DNA from: an uncultured Paracoccaceae bacterium
GTDB lineage: Bacteria > Pseudomonadota > Alphaproteobacteria > Rhodobacterales > Rhodobacteraceae
Length of the DNA stretch: 64,000 nt
NCBI GenBank assembly: GCA_947498415.1
Contig: CANMKB010000001.1
Span: 434,001-498,000 of the forward strand
Direction: 5' to 3'
A model generated the notes under the pieces. The model had not been told where the DNA came from. It did no database searches and was given only the letters and a program-made list of their open reading frames with translations. A program made the position numbers and the translations under genes. Of the stretch, positions 35,959 to 44,784 are shown in pieces (the first letter of the stretch is position 1; each line of letters opens with the position of its first letter).

Positions 35959-36561
35959 TCAAATAAGCAACACTTGTGTGCCAACTTTCGCCAATGCAAA
36001 CAGCTCTTGAATGTGTTCGTTGAACAGACCGACACATCCGTTCGAAGAACGGCGGCCAATTTTACGTGTGTCGTGCGTACCGTGGATGCGATAATAGGTC
36101 CAACTTAGATACAGCGCATGCGTCCCAAGCGGATTATCTGGGCCCGGGCCTACATACTCTGGCCACTCTGGATTACGCTCACGCATCGAGGGCGTTGGAC
36201 GCCAGCTTGGGCCTTCGACCTTACGCACTACGCGTGTGCGCCCGCGACGTGTGAGGTCTTCGGTGAGGGGCACAGAAGAAGGGTACAGTTTGTATACTGT
36301 CTCATCTTCGTTCCAGTAATGAAGTGCACGGCTGGTCAGGTCGACAAGGATCGCCCCATTTTTGAGATTATCAAAGTAAGGCTCCCAGCTCATGGAACGG
36401 AAAGACGAAGTATTGCGGCGAACGGTTTCAGTCAGATCGCGCTCTACTTCGGTGGTCGAAGAATCATTTACATCTTGAGCCAGTGCCGGAGCGCCGACAA
36501 AAGCTGCGCCCGTCGCCAAAAAAGTACGTCGACCCAACCGCAGTTTTGAAAAATCTGTCAT
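35959..36561 (-). CDS. L,D-transpeptidase (YkuD), Tat-type signal
   Basis: 200 residues. A twin-arginine signal (LGRRTFLATGAAFVG, about residues 9-23) precedes a YkuD catalytic domain with the HGTHD motif at 160-164 and the catalytic Cys in SSNGCVGL (C176). It would cross-link peptidoglycan stems (3-3 links) or attach proteins to them in the periplasm. Start ATG 36561; the earlier frame adds an unlikely prefix. It is divergent from the CAP-domain lipoprotein gene, with a second, differently exported L,D-transpeptidase at 37297-37785. Confidence 0.92.
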   Translation of the reverse strand: MTDFSKLRLGRRTFLATGAAFVGAPALAQDVNDSSTTEVERDLTETVRRNTSSFRSMSWEPYFDNLKNGAILVDLTSRALHYWNEDETVYKLYPSSVPLTEDLTRRGRTRVVRKVEGPSWRPTPSMRERNPEWPEYVGPGPDNPLGTHALYLSWTYYRIHGTHDTRKIGRRSSNGCVGLFNEHIQELFALAKVGTQVLLI

Positions 36562-36727
36562 CGTTACATGCCTTATGCGTTTCGCGTTGCCGCAAATATT
36601 ATGACCGCAAAGACGCAGTCGCAAATCAAACAAGCGTCATTTGGCCTATCTCACGGGAAAGTGGGCTTTCAACGCAACGCCACTCTGTTTACACAAATAC
36701 CAAGAAATTAGAGCGGAAGGACGAAAT

Positions 36728-37294
36728 ATGCGTCTTATAGCGGCTATAATGGCGTCAGCACTGGCGTTAACAGCTTGTACATCGGCGGTAACAGCGCCAA
36801 CACTTGGTTCAGATGGCAAACCTTTGCCTCGACTGTATCGCATTCGGGCGAACGATACGTCCAAAATCCAATTCCGTATGCTTGATTCGGTCAATGCGCT
36901 GCGCACCGCAGCTGGCGTCGCCAAAGTGGAAATGGATGCACGCCTTGTTGCCGCGGCCGCAACCCATTCACGTGATATGTCGATTCAAAACCGACCTTGG
37001 CATTTTGGGTCTGACGGGTCCTCTCCGCTGCAGCGCGTTCAACGCGTTGGCTATCCGGGTTCCCTCGCAGGCGAAACCATTTCAGAGACCTATGAAACCG
37101 AGCTGGAAACGCTTGGGGCTTGGATGGAAGATCCCGGCAGCCGTTTGGTGATTCTTGACCCAACCGCGCGGGACATGGGTTTTTCCTGGCACCAAGAAAG
37201 CAACGGTAAGATTTGGTGGACTTTGGTGATGGGTGCCCCCGCTGGAACACCCGCATTCGTCGAAGCAACAGATCAAATTGCAGAGCTACAATAA
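36728..37294 (+). CDS. CAP/SCP-domain lipoprotein
   Basis: 188 residues. A lipoprotein signal ends at C17 in ALTAC. Residues about 50-185 form a CAP (SCP-like) domain: FRMLDSVNALRTAAGVAKVEMD, AAATHSRDM, HFGSDGSSPLQRVQRVGYPG, ETYETELETLGAWMEDPGSR and DMGFSWHQ. Bacterial CAP proteins are envelope proteins of mostly unknown action. ATG 36728 follows GGAAGGAC. Convergent with the second L,D-transpeptidase, two bases between stops; divergent from the first. The layout suggests a shared cell-wall task (inference). Confidence 0.88.
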   Translation: MRLIAAIMASALALTACTSAVTAPTLGSDGKPLPRLYRIRANDTSKIQFRMLDSVNALRTAAGVAKVEMDARLVAAAATHSRDMSIQNRPWHFGSDGSSPLQRVQRVGYPGSLAGETISETYETELETLGAWMEDPGSRLVILDPTARDMGFSWHQESNGKIWWTLVMGAPAGTPAFVEATDQIAELQ

Positions 37295-37296
37295 CG

Positions 37297-37785
37297 TTAT
37301 TTGTAGATGCTGATCGGTGTTCCCTTTTTCACCATCGCATAAATCTCGCGCATTTCTTTATTCGTCACGGCAATGCAGCCCGCGGTCCAATCCGCGGGTA
37401 GTTTTTTGAGCAACTCTGGTTGACCATGAATAAAAATGTCGCCGCCCGGGCTGACCCCTTGTCGCGCTGCAAATGCGCGATCCTGCGCATTTGGGTAATC
37501 TAGACCAATAGACAGATAAAATTTGCTGTTCGGGTTTCGACGATCAATCGTATAGGTGCCCTCTGGCGTCCGCCCGTCCCCTTCTTGGGATTTGTGGCCA
37601 GCTGGCGAAAACCCAAGATCAACATCGTAGCTCCGCAGGGCCTTGTTGTGATGCATCAAATGCATCCGACGCTGTTCTTTGAACACGATAATTCGTGTGA
37701 CCTCTGGCCCATTATATGTCTGAAATTTCGAAGCACAGGCCGACAATGTCGTGAGTGCGACCAATAGGATTGCGATCCAACGCAT
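37297..37785 (-). CDS. L,D-transpeptidase family lipoprotein
   Basis: 162 residues. Lipobox LSAC with acylated C17. The YkuD domain shows RIIVFKEQRRMHLMH, GFSPAGHKSQEGDGRTPEGTY, HGQPE (H120) and TAGCIAVTN with the catalytic C137. It is close to the compact YafK/ErfK type. Periplasmic, anchored to a membrane by lipid, unlike the Tat-exported enzyme 1.2 kb away. Followed on the same strand by the rRNA methyltransferase gene after 95 bases upstream of its stop on the map; no shared function evident. Confidence 0.9.
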   Translation of the reverse strand: MRWIAILLVALTTLSACASKFQTYNGPEVTRIIVFKEQRRMHLMHHNKALRSYDVDLGFSPAGHKSQEGDGRTPEGTYTIDRRNPNSKFYLSIGLDYPNAQDRAFAARQGVSPGGDIFIHGQPELLKKLPADWTAGCIAVTNKEMREIYAMVKKGTPISIYK

Positions 37786-37880
37786 GGGATTTCTCTTTTT
37801 TACTGCTCACACCAAAACTAGCACATTCAGGCAATTTCGCCCAGCGCCGAGATGCCGTGTATTTTCACGAGATTGTTAAG

Positions 37881-39095
37881 TCATGCTTTGGAAAAATGAC
37901 CCACAACTTCGATATGTGGGCTCCAGCGGAACTGATCAACGACTTGCACCCATTGCAGTTGATACCCCCCGCGCAGCAGTATCGCAGCGTCCCGAGCGAA
38001 AGTAACTGGGTTACAAGATACAAACGCGATCACGGGCACATTTGATTTTGAAAGCTCGTGGCTTTGCGCCTCGGCTCCGGCGCGTGGCGGATCAATCACC
38101 ACCGCATCAAATTTCAAATCACTTGCAATCACCGGATTTCGAAACAAATCCCGCGTTTCAGTACTGACTTGCTTGAGCCCCTGCGCCATGCGCCAACCTT
38201 GATCAAGCGCTGCCATCATAGCCTGTTCGCCTTCGATCGCATGCACCAAAGCGTTTTGCGCTAGTGGAAGCGAAAACGTCCCACAACCAGCAAACAAATC
38301 CACGATTTTTGAGGCGCTTCCCACGATCTCTTGTACGGCCTTCAGCAGGGATGCCTCTCCTTCACGGGTGGCTTGCAAAAATGCGCCAGGGGGCGGCGTA
38401 ACTTTGGCCGCACCCATGGGTTGCCAGGGTTGCAACCGTGCTGCGATAACTTCCCCATTCCAAGTAAGCCGCGCAATATCCAATCGCTGCGCTTCTTGAC
38501 CAAGCTGCGCAATGAAAGGCCCATCCAAAGGCTTACCACCAGATACTGAAATATCGAGCCCTTCGGGAGACAAGGTTGCCGTCACCGAAAGCTCGCCTTT
38601 GCGCGACGTGCCGATCACCGCAAGCTCTTGTGCGATGCCCAGCGCAGGCAAAAGCGCAGGGTCCAAAAGCTGACAATCAGGCACCTCGATGATGACATCG
38701 CTGGCCCGTTTGTGAAAACCAGCCATCGCCCCTTTTTTGGTGCGACGCGCAGATATGACAGCGCGACGCCGACTTTTTACCGCAGACGTCTCAATCTTAC
38801 GAAAGGATGTTTCGATCCCCTGCGCGGCAAGAGCTTGGCTAACAATTTCAACTTTCCATTCAGCGACAAAATCATCACTCGCATGTTGCAAGCTGCATCC
38901 GCCACAAGACTTATAGTGCCGACACGGGGCTTTGACCCGCGCATCAGACGGCTTCACCACCCGCACGTCCTTCAGAGAGGTTCCCTCTAGCTGCCCAGTC
39001 ACCACCTCACCTGGCAAAGTAAGTGGCGCAAAGACAGGTCCGTCCGCAATGCCATCACCCTGATGGCCAAGTCGAGAAATCGAAAATTCAGTCAT
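37881..39095 (-). CDS. 23S rRNA (uracil-5) methyltransferase, RlmD/TrmA family
   Basis: 404 residues. N-terminal TRAM-like segment, then a [4Fe-4S] cluster set C58, C64, C67 (CRHYKSCGGCSLQH) and C141. Class I SAM fold: IVDLFAGCGTFSLPLA, DAVVIDPPRAGA and the catalytic Cys in FVSCNPVTFARD. It methylates C5 of a uridine, most likely in 23S rRNA; RlmD versus RlmC cannot be decided from sequence alone. Start ATG 39095, 44 bases beyond the ABC exporter stop, so possibly cotranscribed with it. Confidence 0.92.
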   Translation of the reverse strand: MTEFSISRLGHQGDGIADGPVFAPLTLPGEVVTGQLEGTSLKDVRVVKPSDARVKAPCRHYKSCGGCSLQHASDDFVAEWKVEIVSQALAAQGIETSFRKIETSAVKSRRRAVISARRTKKGAMAGFHKRASDVIIEVPDCQLLDPALLPALGIAQELAVIGTSRKGELSVTATLSPEGLDISVSGGKPLDGPFIAQLGQEAQRLDIARLTWNGEVIAARLQPWQPMGAAKVTPPPGAFLQATREGEASLLKAVQEIVGSASKIVDLFAGCGTFSLPLAQNALVHAIEGEQAMMAALDQGWRMAQGLKQVSTETRDLFRNPVIASDLKFDAVVIDPPRAGAEAQSHELSKSNVPVIAFVSCNPVTFARDAAILLRGGYQLQWVQVVDQFRWSPHIEVVGHFSKA

Positions 39096-39139
39096 GCCCC
39101 GGCAATACCGGCCAGTGGAGGCTAAGAAAACCCCTTAGC

Positions 39140-40993
39140 TTATTCCGCAGCATCGGCAGATAGGAAACCACCAGATTGCCGTTGCCAAAAGTTGGCGTAT
39201 TGCCCGCCCTTTGCCAAAAGTTCGGCATGTGTACCTTCTTCGACGATACGTCCATGATGCATGACGATGATGCGATCCATCTGAGCGATGGTCGACAACC
39301 GGTGAGCAATGGCGATCACCGTTTTGCCCATCATAACGTCATTCAGCGCGTCTTGAATTTCAGCCTCAACTTCAGAGTCCAAAGCACTTGTTGCTTCGTC
39401 AAGCACCAGAATGGGGGCATCTTTTAAGATTGCCCGCGCAAGCGCTATTCGTTGCCTTTGCCCGCCCGAAAGCTTTACGCCACGCTCCCCCAGAAAGGCA
39501 TCATATCCCTGACGCCCTGCAAAATCTTGCATTTCAGAGATAAACTCGTGGGCATGCGCTCCCTGCGTTGCCTGCACAATTTGTGCCTCGGTGGCATCTG
39601 GTCGGCCATAAGCAATGTTCTCTCTGGCAGAGCGGTTAAACATCGCGGTTTCTTGGGTGACCATTCCGATCTGACTGCGCAGGCTTTCTTGGGTCACATC
39701 CCGCACATCTTGCCCAGCCACCCGCACGGTGCCGGCTTCGGCATCATACAGCCGCAATAGCAGCGACACCAAAGTCGATTTCCCAGCACCTGAGGCCCCC
39801 ACAATCCCAATTTTTTCGCCTTCGTTTATGGCAAGCGACAAGTCAAAGACGCCGCCCGCTTCTTGGCCATAGGCAAAGGTGACGTTTTCAAACTCCACCA
39901 CCGATGGGCCTGAAACGCGGGCAGCGTCTGTGTGATCTTCGATGGTGTGTGTTTTGGCGAGCGTATTCATGCCGTCTTCGGCCTCACCGATGTTGCCGTA
40001 CATCGTCATCAGTGTCCAAGATACCCAGCCCGTCATCTGAGCCAAGCGAATGGAAATAGCGCCAGCAGTTGCAAGTTCTCCAACGCTCGCGGTGCCATTG
40101 GTCACAAAATAGAAAGTCACAGAGACCAAAGCCGCAGGCAAAAGACCCGCAATTGCGGTTAGGCCAAATCGAAAGAAAGCCGCATTTGCACCCCAAGCAA
40201 TTGCGCGCTCGTGAAATTCACCCAAGGCATCTGTTGCCGCCCTGTCTTCGTGCCTCGACGATGCAAAAAGCTTCACCGTTTTAATGTTGGTAATCGTATC
40301 AACCACCTGCCCGGTCACCATTGCACGGGCCCCGGCTCGCGCCGCAGATAACCGACGATTTCTAGGTAAGAGAGTGCGCATAAAGGCCAGATAAATGCCC
40401 AACCAGATGAGCATAATCAGCGAAAGAACAGGGTTAATTACAGCCACAACAAGGATCGCACCGATCGTCGACGCTGAGGCATTTGAAATCGCATTCATGG
40501 TCTCTGACACGATGTCGACAACAGCCCGCGTGGTTTGCATTTGTTTTTGCGCGATGCGGCCTGCGAAATCGTTGTCAAAGAACGTGACAGGCTGGCCAAG
40601 CGTGTGGCGATGCAGCCGAGACAGCACAAGCTTAAATAGACTTGGCGTTACAACAACCGACTGAAAGATACCGGCAATGCCAAAGGTGGCTGGGCGTACC
40701 AACAAAACAATCGCAAACCACAGAGCAACGATAGAAGCATTCGCTTCCCAAAATGCAGCGCCAAGGTTTCCGGTTTCGATGGCGGCATCAGTGATGACCC
40801 CCAGTAAAACCATAACAGCTACTTCTGAAAGCCCTACCAGCACATAAGCAAAGGTGCCCATGCCGATAATCTTAAAACTACCAGAGAGGCACCAGCGCAT
40901 AAACGCGCCCAAGGTATTGGGCGGTGGTCCATTTGCGGGTTGTTCATGATCAATGAGGTTACCGAACCAACGCGCAATATTTGATTTCGTCAT
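39140..40993 (-). CDS. ABC exporter half-transporter (subunit B)
   Basis: 617 residues. Six-helix membrane domain (about 30-330) followed by an ATPase domain: Walker A GASGAGKST, signature LSGGQRQRIAL, Walker B ILVLDEATSALD and H-loop IAIAHRLST. MsbA/MDR type. All catalytic residues are intact. It overlaps the upstream paralogue by 4 bases (ATGA), so the two are probably made in equal amounts and form a heterodimer. Substrate unknown; lipid or drug export are the usual roles. Confidence 0.92.
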   Translation of the reverse strand: MTKSNIARWFGNLIDHEQPANGPPPNTLGAFMRWCLSGSFKIIGMGTFAYVLVGLSEVAVMVLLGVITDAAIETGNLGAAFWEANASIVALWFAIVLLVRPATFGIAGIFQSVVVTPSLFKLVLSRLHRHTLGQPVTFFDNDFAGRIAQKQMQTTRAVVDIVSETMNAISNASASTIGAILVVAVINPVLSLIMLIWLGIYLAFMRTLLPRNRRLSAARAGARAMVTGQVVDTITNIKTVKLFASSRHEDRAATDALGEFHERAIAWGANAAFFRFGLTAIAGLLPAALVSVTFYFVTNGTASVGELATAGAISIRLAQMTGWVSWTLMTMYGNIGEAEDGMNTLAKTHTIEDHTDAARVSGPSVVEFENVTFAYGQEAGGVFDLSLAINEGEKIGIVGASGAGKSTLVSLLLRLYDAEAGTVRVAGQDVRDVTQESLRSQIGMVTQETAMFNRSARENIAYGRPDATEAQIVQATQGAHAHEFISEMQDFAGRQGYDAFLGERGVKLSGGQRQRIALARAILKDAPILVLDEATSALDSEVEAEIQDALNDVMMGKTVIAIAHRLSTIAQMDRIIVMHHGRIVEEGTHAELLAKGGQYANFWQRQSGGFLSADAAE

Positions 40994-42834
40994 TCAGCGG
41001 CCTCCACGGTGCCTAAAAATCCACCGGATTGACGCTCCCAAAAGGCGGAATATTGACCGCCAAGTGCTCGTAATTCAGCGTGGGTGCCCTCTTCTACAAT
41101 CCGGCCCGCATCCATCACCAGAATGCGATCCATATGCGCGATTGTAGACAACCTATGCGCGATAGCAATGACAGTTTTTCCCTCCATCATACCGTACAAG
41201 GTATCTTGAATCGCAGCCTCAACTTCGCTGTCGAGCGCTGATGTCGCTTCGTCTAGTAGCAAAATCGGAGCATCTTTTAAAACCACCCGCGCCAACGTAA
41301 TCCGCTGCCGTTGACCGCCAGATAGCTTTACGCCGCGCTCTCCGACGTGGGCATCATAACCACGCCGCCCCTCTTGATCTTGGAGATCAAGAATAAAATC
41401 ATGCGCTTCTGCCTTTTTGGCAGCGTCGATCATTTGGGCTTCGGTGGCATCCGGGCGCCCATACAGCAGGTTATCTCGGATGGATCGATGCAACAAAGAG
41501 CTGTCTTGCTGAACCATCCCAATATGATGGCGCAGGCTGTCTTGGGACACTTTGCGAATGTCCTGACCATCAATCAGGATGCTGCCCCGCTCGGCGTCGT
41601 AGAAACGCAGCAAAAGCTTAACCAATGTTGATTTGCCCGCACCAGAACGGCCGATCAAACCAATTTTTTCACCAGGTTGAATCGTGAGGGAAATTTCATC
41701 CAATCCCCCGGTATCGCGACCATAATGGTGTGACAACGCCTGCAACTCGATTTTACCATCTTGATAGCTAAGCGGTGATGCATTTGGGGCGTCTAACAGG
41801 TCGATCGGTTGGGCAATCGTCTCCATCCCCTCAGCAACCACCCCCAATTGCCGGAAGAACGAGGTCAGTGCCCACATGATCCAGCCTGTCATTGCATTCA
41901 GACGCAACGCAAGCGTCGTCGCCGCAGCCACGATTCCGACCGTTGCTGATCCTTGCATCCAAAGCCAAATTGACCACCCAACCACGCCCAAAATAAGAAG
42001 CCCATTCAGTGACACCAAAACGACATCCATAATCGTAAAGATCCGCATCTCTTTCTGAAACGTCGTACGGGTCTGCTCAATCGCGTCTTTCGCGTAGTCG
42101 AGTTCGAGCGAGTTGTGCGCAAAGAGTTTGACTGAGTGAATATTGCTATATGTGTCCACCACTCGTCCGGTGACCGCCGACCTTGCTTCTGACGCGGCCT
42201 GAGACGCCGGCCCAACCCGCTTAATTGTCCAAGCAACAAGGCAGCCGTACAACACCAGCCAGATCGCCAACGGAAGCAACAATCGCACATCGGCCTGCGT
42301 CAAAAGAATGGCCGCGCCGATAATGTAAGCAATGGAAAACGTAATCGCATCAAAAACTTGAAACACGGCCTCACCCGCAGCCGGAGGGGTTTGCATGATC
42401 CGATTGGCAATGCGCCCTGCGAAATCGTTTTCAAACCAGCCTACGCTTTGCCGCAAGACATGCTTGTGCGCCCGCCAACGGATCAATGTACCAAAATTGG
42501 GCAAAATCGCATTGTTCAGCAAAAGGACATCTAAGGCCTGCAAGACCGGACGGATCAGCAGTACGAACAAACCCGCCAAAATCAATTCGGTTCCGTAATC
42601 TTGCCACACCTGTCCGGGATCACCGGAGAGAATATCAACCACGCGCCCCATGTAGTAAATCAAGCCAACTTCGACAGCAGCCACGACCAAGGACATAAGC
42701 GTCGCCAGCCAGAACACGGCTTTGAACGGTTTGGAATACTCCAACATGAAAGGCAGCAGCTTGCGTGGCGGCGTATCCTCTTCAGAGTAGTCGCAATACG
42801 GGTTTATAAGATTTTCGAAGTATTTGAAAAACAT
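40990..42834 (-). CDS. ABC exporter half-transporter (subunit A)
   Basis: 614 residues, paralogous to the next gene. N-terminal MFFKYFENLINPYCDY, then PPRKLLPFMLEYSKPFKAVFW, six helices, and an ATPase domain with GRSGAGKST, LSGGQRQRITL, ILLLDEATSALD and IAIAHRLST. No degenerate ATP site is evident in either subunit. I placed the start at ATG 42834; a GTG 12 bases upstream is the alternative and neither has a strong ribosome site. Upstream is a leader with a possible eight-codon peptide (42935-42961). Confidence 0.92.
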   Translation of the reverse strand: MFFKYFENLINPYCDYSEEDTPPRKLLPFMLEYSKPFKAVFWLATLMSLVVAAVEVGLIYYMGRVVDILSGDPGQVWQDYGTELILAGLFVLLIRPVLQALDVLLLNNAILPNFGTLIRWRAHKHVLRQSVGWFENDFAGRIANRIMQTPPAAGEAVFQVFDAITFSIAYIIGAAILLTQADVRLLLPLAIWLVLYGCLVAWTIKRVGPASQAASEARSAVTGRVVDTYSNIHSVKLFAHNSLELDYAKDAIEQTRTTFQKEMRIFTIMDVVLVSLNGLLILGVVGWSIWLWMQGSATVGIVAAATTLALRLNAMTGWIMWALTSFFRQLGVVAEGMETIAQPIDLLDAPNASPLSYQDGKIELQALSHHYGRDTGGLDEISLTIQPGEKIGLIGRSGAGKSTLVKLLLRFYDAERGSILIDGQDIRKVSQDSLRHHIGMVQQDSSLLHRSIRDNLLYGRPDATEAQMIDAAKKAEAHDFILDLQDQEGRRGYDAHVGERGVKLSGGQRQRITLARVVLKDAPILLLDEATSALDSEVEAAIQDTLYGMMEGKTVIAIAHRLSTIAHMDRILVMDAGRIVEEGTHAELRALGGQYSAFWERQSGGFLGTVEAAE

Positions 42835-42934
42835 GAAGTCACTCACGAAAAAGAGCAGTTACTAGAAAGTCAAAACGGCTTAGGCATGGCCCTGGCTGTG
42901 TGCCAAGCGTGCCTTGAATTACAACAAGGTCGCT

Positions 42935-42961
42935 TCAGCGGTTTTTGTTGAATTCATCCAT
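42935..42961 (-). CDS. Possible eight-residue leader peptide upstream of the ABC exporter
   Basis: ATG 42961 begins MDEFNKNR and stops at TGA 42937-42935. A strong AAGGAG site lies nine bases upstream, better than the site of the exporter gene itself. Downstream, GC-rich arms at about 42895-42925 can form an imperfect hairpin before the exporter start. There is no obvious run of regulatory codons. It may be a leader peptide, or simply chance. Confidence 0.3.
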   Translation of the reverse strand: MDEFNKNR

Positions 42962-43036
42962 TTTGCATCTCTCCTTCATGATCTGTACGTAGGGTGTCGC
43001 ACAATTTCTAATGAGTCAACACGTCTCTGAGTGAGA

Positions 43037-44191
43037 CTATCTTAACAGCTGAGCTTTGGTCAATTTAAAGTCCGAAGCGATCCATTCCGCCTCGAGCTTA
43101 CGTAAAGCGACCCCCAGTTCCCGACCTTGGAACTGGTCTGATAGATCACTTGAATGGATGGGAAATACAGCCTTAGTTCCGCGGCGTGCTTGCGCAGTAA
43201 GGTCAGGTTGAATTGGCATTTCCAGCAAACTCGACCTCAAGAGCCCACTTAGAATTGCGATCTGTTCATCCTGTTTGAAAGCGATAACGGCGATGGCATC
43301 GGTGCTTGAAACAGCCTCTCGCAGCAATGCGTGTTTGGCAGATTGTTTTTTAGACAGTCGGAGATTCTTTGCAATCTCTGGCCCGCCCAGCGCGGCAAGT
43401 CGCGCAATTGGATCGATGTTTGCCCCGATGGCTCCTTCGAAATGGACCAGTGGCGCAAGTGCGCGATCATCGGCGCCTACAAGAACTTCAGACAATACCC
43501 CGCACTGCCGCATCGCCGCGACGGAGGGGGCCGGGTCTTGCGCGGAAAGCAATTTCATCAATTCAGAGGTAATTCGTTCCGCCGACAAAGACCCCAAGCC
43601 TTCTGTGTTCGCCGCTATCGCAGCAAGGGCCTCTGCATCCATTCCCGCATTCGGGTCACCGTACCAAGCATGGAACCTAAAGTATCGAAGGATGCGCAAG
43701 TAATCCTCGCGAATGCGCTGGTCTGCGTTGTCAATAAACCGAAACTTCCGATCTTGAAGATCCGTCATCCCGCCAAGTGGATCGACAACCGTTCCATCCC
43801 GATGGGCATAAATCGCATTCATCGTAAAGTCACGCCGATGCGCATCATCCTCGACTCGATCAGAAAACGCCACGACCGCGCGACGGCCATCCGTTTCAAC
43901 ATCTTTTCGAAATGTCGTTATCTCGTGCGGGATGCCATCTGCTACAACTGTGATTGTGCCGTGCTCGATCCCCGTTGGAATTGACTTCAACCCAGCAGAT
44001 TTCGCGATTTTTCGAACTCGCTCAGGATGCGCGTTGGTCGAAATATCGATGTCAGAAACAGGTGCCCCCAACAGAGCATTACGCACACAACCGCCCACCA
44101 AAAGTGCCTGAAAACCAGCATCTTCGAGCATCGCGCACACGGTTTGTGTCGCCGATCGGGTAAGCCAGTCTCCTGTTACTTTGCGGGTCAA
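43037..44191 (-). CDS. cca: CCA tRNA nucleotidyltransferase
   Basis: 384 residues, class II. Adds or repairs the 3' CCA of tRNA. The catalytic head LLVGGCVRNALLGAPVSDIDIST carries the DxD pair; then EITTFRKD, RRDFTMNAIYA, and the RIREDYLRILRYFRFHAWYG block. The start is TTG 44191, overlapping the nudix stop (TTGA), with AAAGGA about eight bases upstream, which decides it. Last gene of the hslO-nudix-cca operon, in which each gene overlaps the next by 4 bases. Confidence 0.96.
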   Translation of the reverse strand: MTRKVTGDWLTRSATQTVCAMLEDAGFQALLVGGCVRNALLGAPVSDIDISTNAHPERVRKIAKSAGLKSIPTGIEHGTITVVADGIPHEITTFRKDVETDGRRAVVAFSDRVEDDAHRRDFTMNAIYAHRDGTVVDPLGGMTDLQDRKFRFIDNADQRIREDYLRILRYFRFHAWYGDPNAGMDAEALAAIAANTEGLGSLSAERITSELMKLLSAQDPAPSVAAMRQCGVLSEVLVGADDRALAPLVHFEGAIGANIDPIARLAALGGPEIAKNLRLSKKQSAKHALLREAVSSTDAIAVIAFKQDEQIAILSGLLRSSLLEMPIQPDLTAQARRGTKAVFPIHSSDLSDQFQGRELGVALRKLEAEWIASDFKLTKAQLLR

Positions 44192-44784
44192 TCTGCCATC
44201 CTTTCAGCAAGCCCACGCAACATGCGCGCTGTGGCTCCCCAAATATAATACGGGCCATAAGGGATGGTATAATAATATCTACGCTGCCCACGCCACCGTC
44301 GCCCTTCGACGACAAAGCGATCTAATAAGGTAAGATGTTTCAGCGGCACATGAAACACTTCTTCAACTTCTCCCGGTTCTGGCCGCACATCAAACGCTGT
44401 ACGTATCAGGCCAATAACGGGCGTCACCGTAAAGCTGGTGACGGTTTCATGGGGAGGCAGCGTTCCAAGAACTTCAACATTGTCAGGAGACAGACCAATT
44501 TCCTCATCCGCTTCACGTAAAGCAGCGGCCACAACGTCGGCATCGCCTTCATCCTGCTTACCACCCGGAAACGCAATTTGCCCCGGATGATGTTTTAGAT
44601 GAGAGCTCCGCTTGGTCAGGATAACCTGCGCGTCTCCATCAATCATTTGGATCGGGATCAGAACACCAGCGGGGCGCAGTTTTCGACCCTCTGGCAATGT
44701 CACTTCTGGATTTAGATCAAAGTCCGAAGACGCCCCACTGTCGCGACCGATTGCCCGAAGAAGGGACGCCTTTGGATCTATCAT
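44188..44784 (-). CDS. CoA-pyrophosphatase-type nudix hydrolase
   Basis: 198 residues. Contains the UPF0035-type segment SSHLKHHPGQIAFPGGKQDE followed by the nudix Glu residues in LREADEEIGL, the arrangement of CoA pyrophosphatases (NudL/YeaB type). It would cleave coenzyme A or related dinucleotides. Overlaps hslO upstream and cca downstream by 4 bases each. Confidence 0.9.
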   Translation of the reverse strand: MIDPKASLLRAIGRDSGASSDFDLNPEVTLPEGRKLRPAGVLIPIQMIDGDAQVILTKRSSHLKHHPGQIAFPGGKQDEGDADVVAAALREADEEIGLSPDNVEVLGTLPPHETVTSFTVTPVIGLIRTAFDVRPEPGEVEEVFHVPLKHLTLLDRFVVEGRRWRGQRRYYYTIPYGPYYIWGATARMLRGLAERMAD

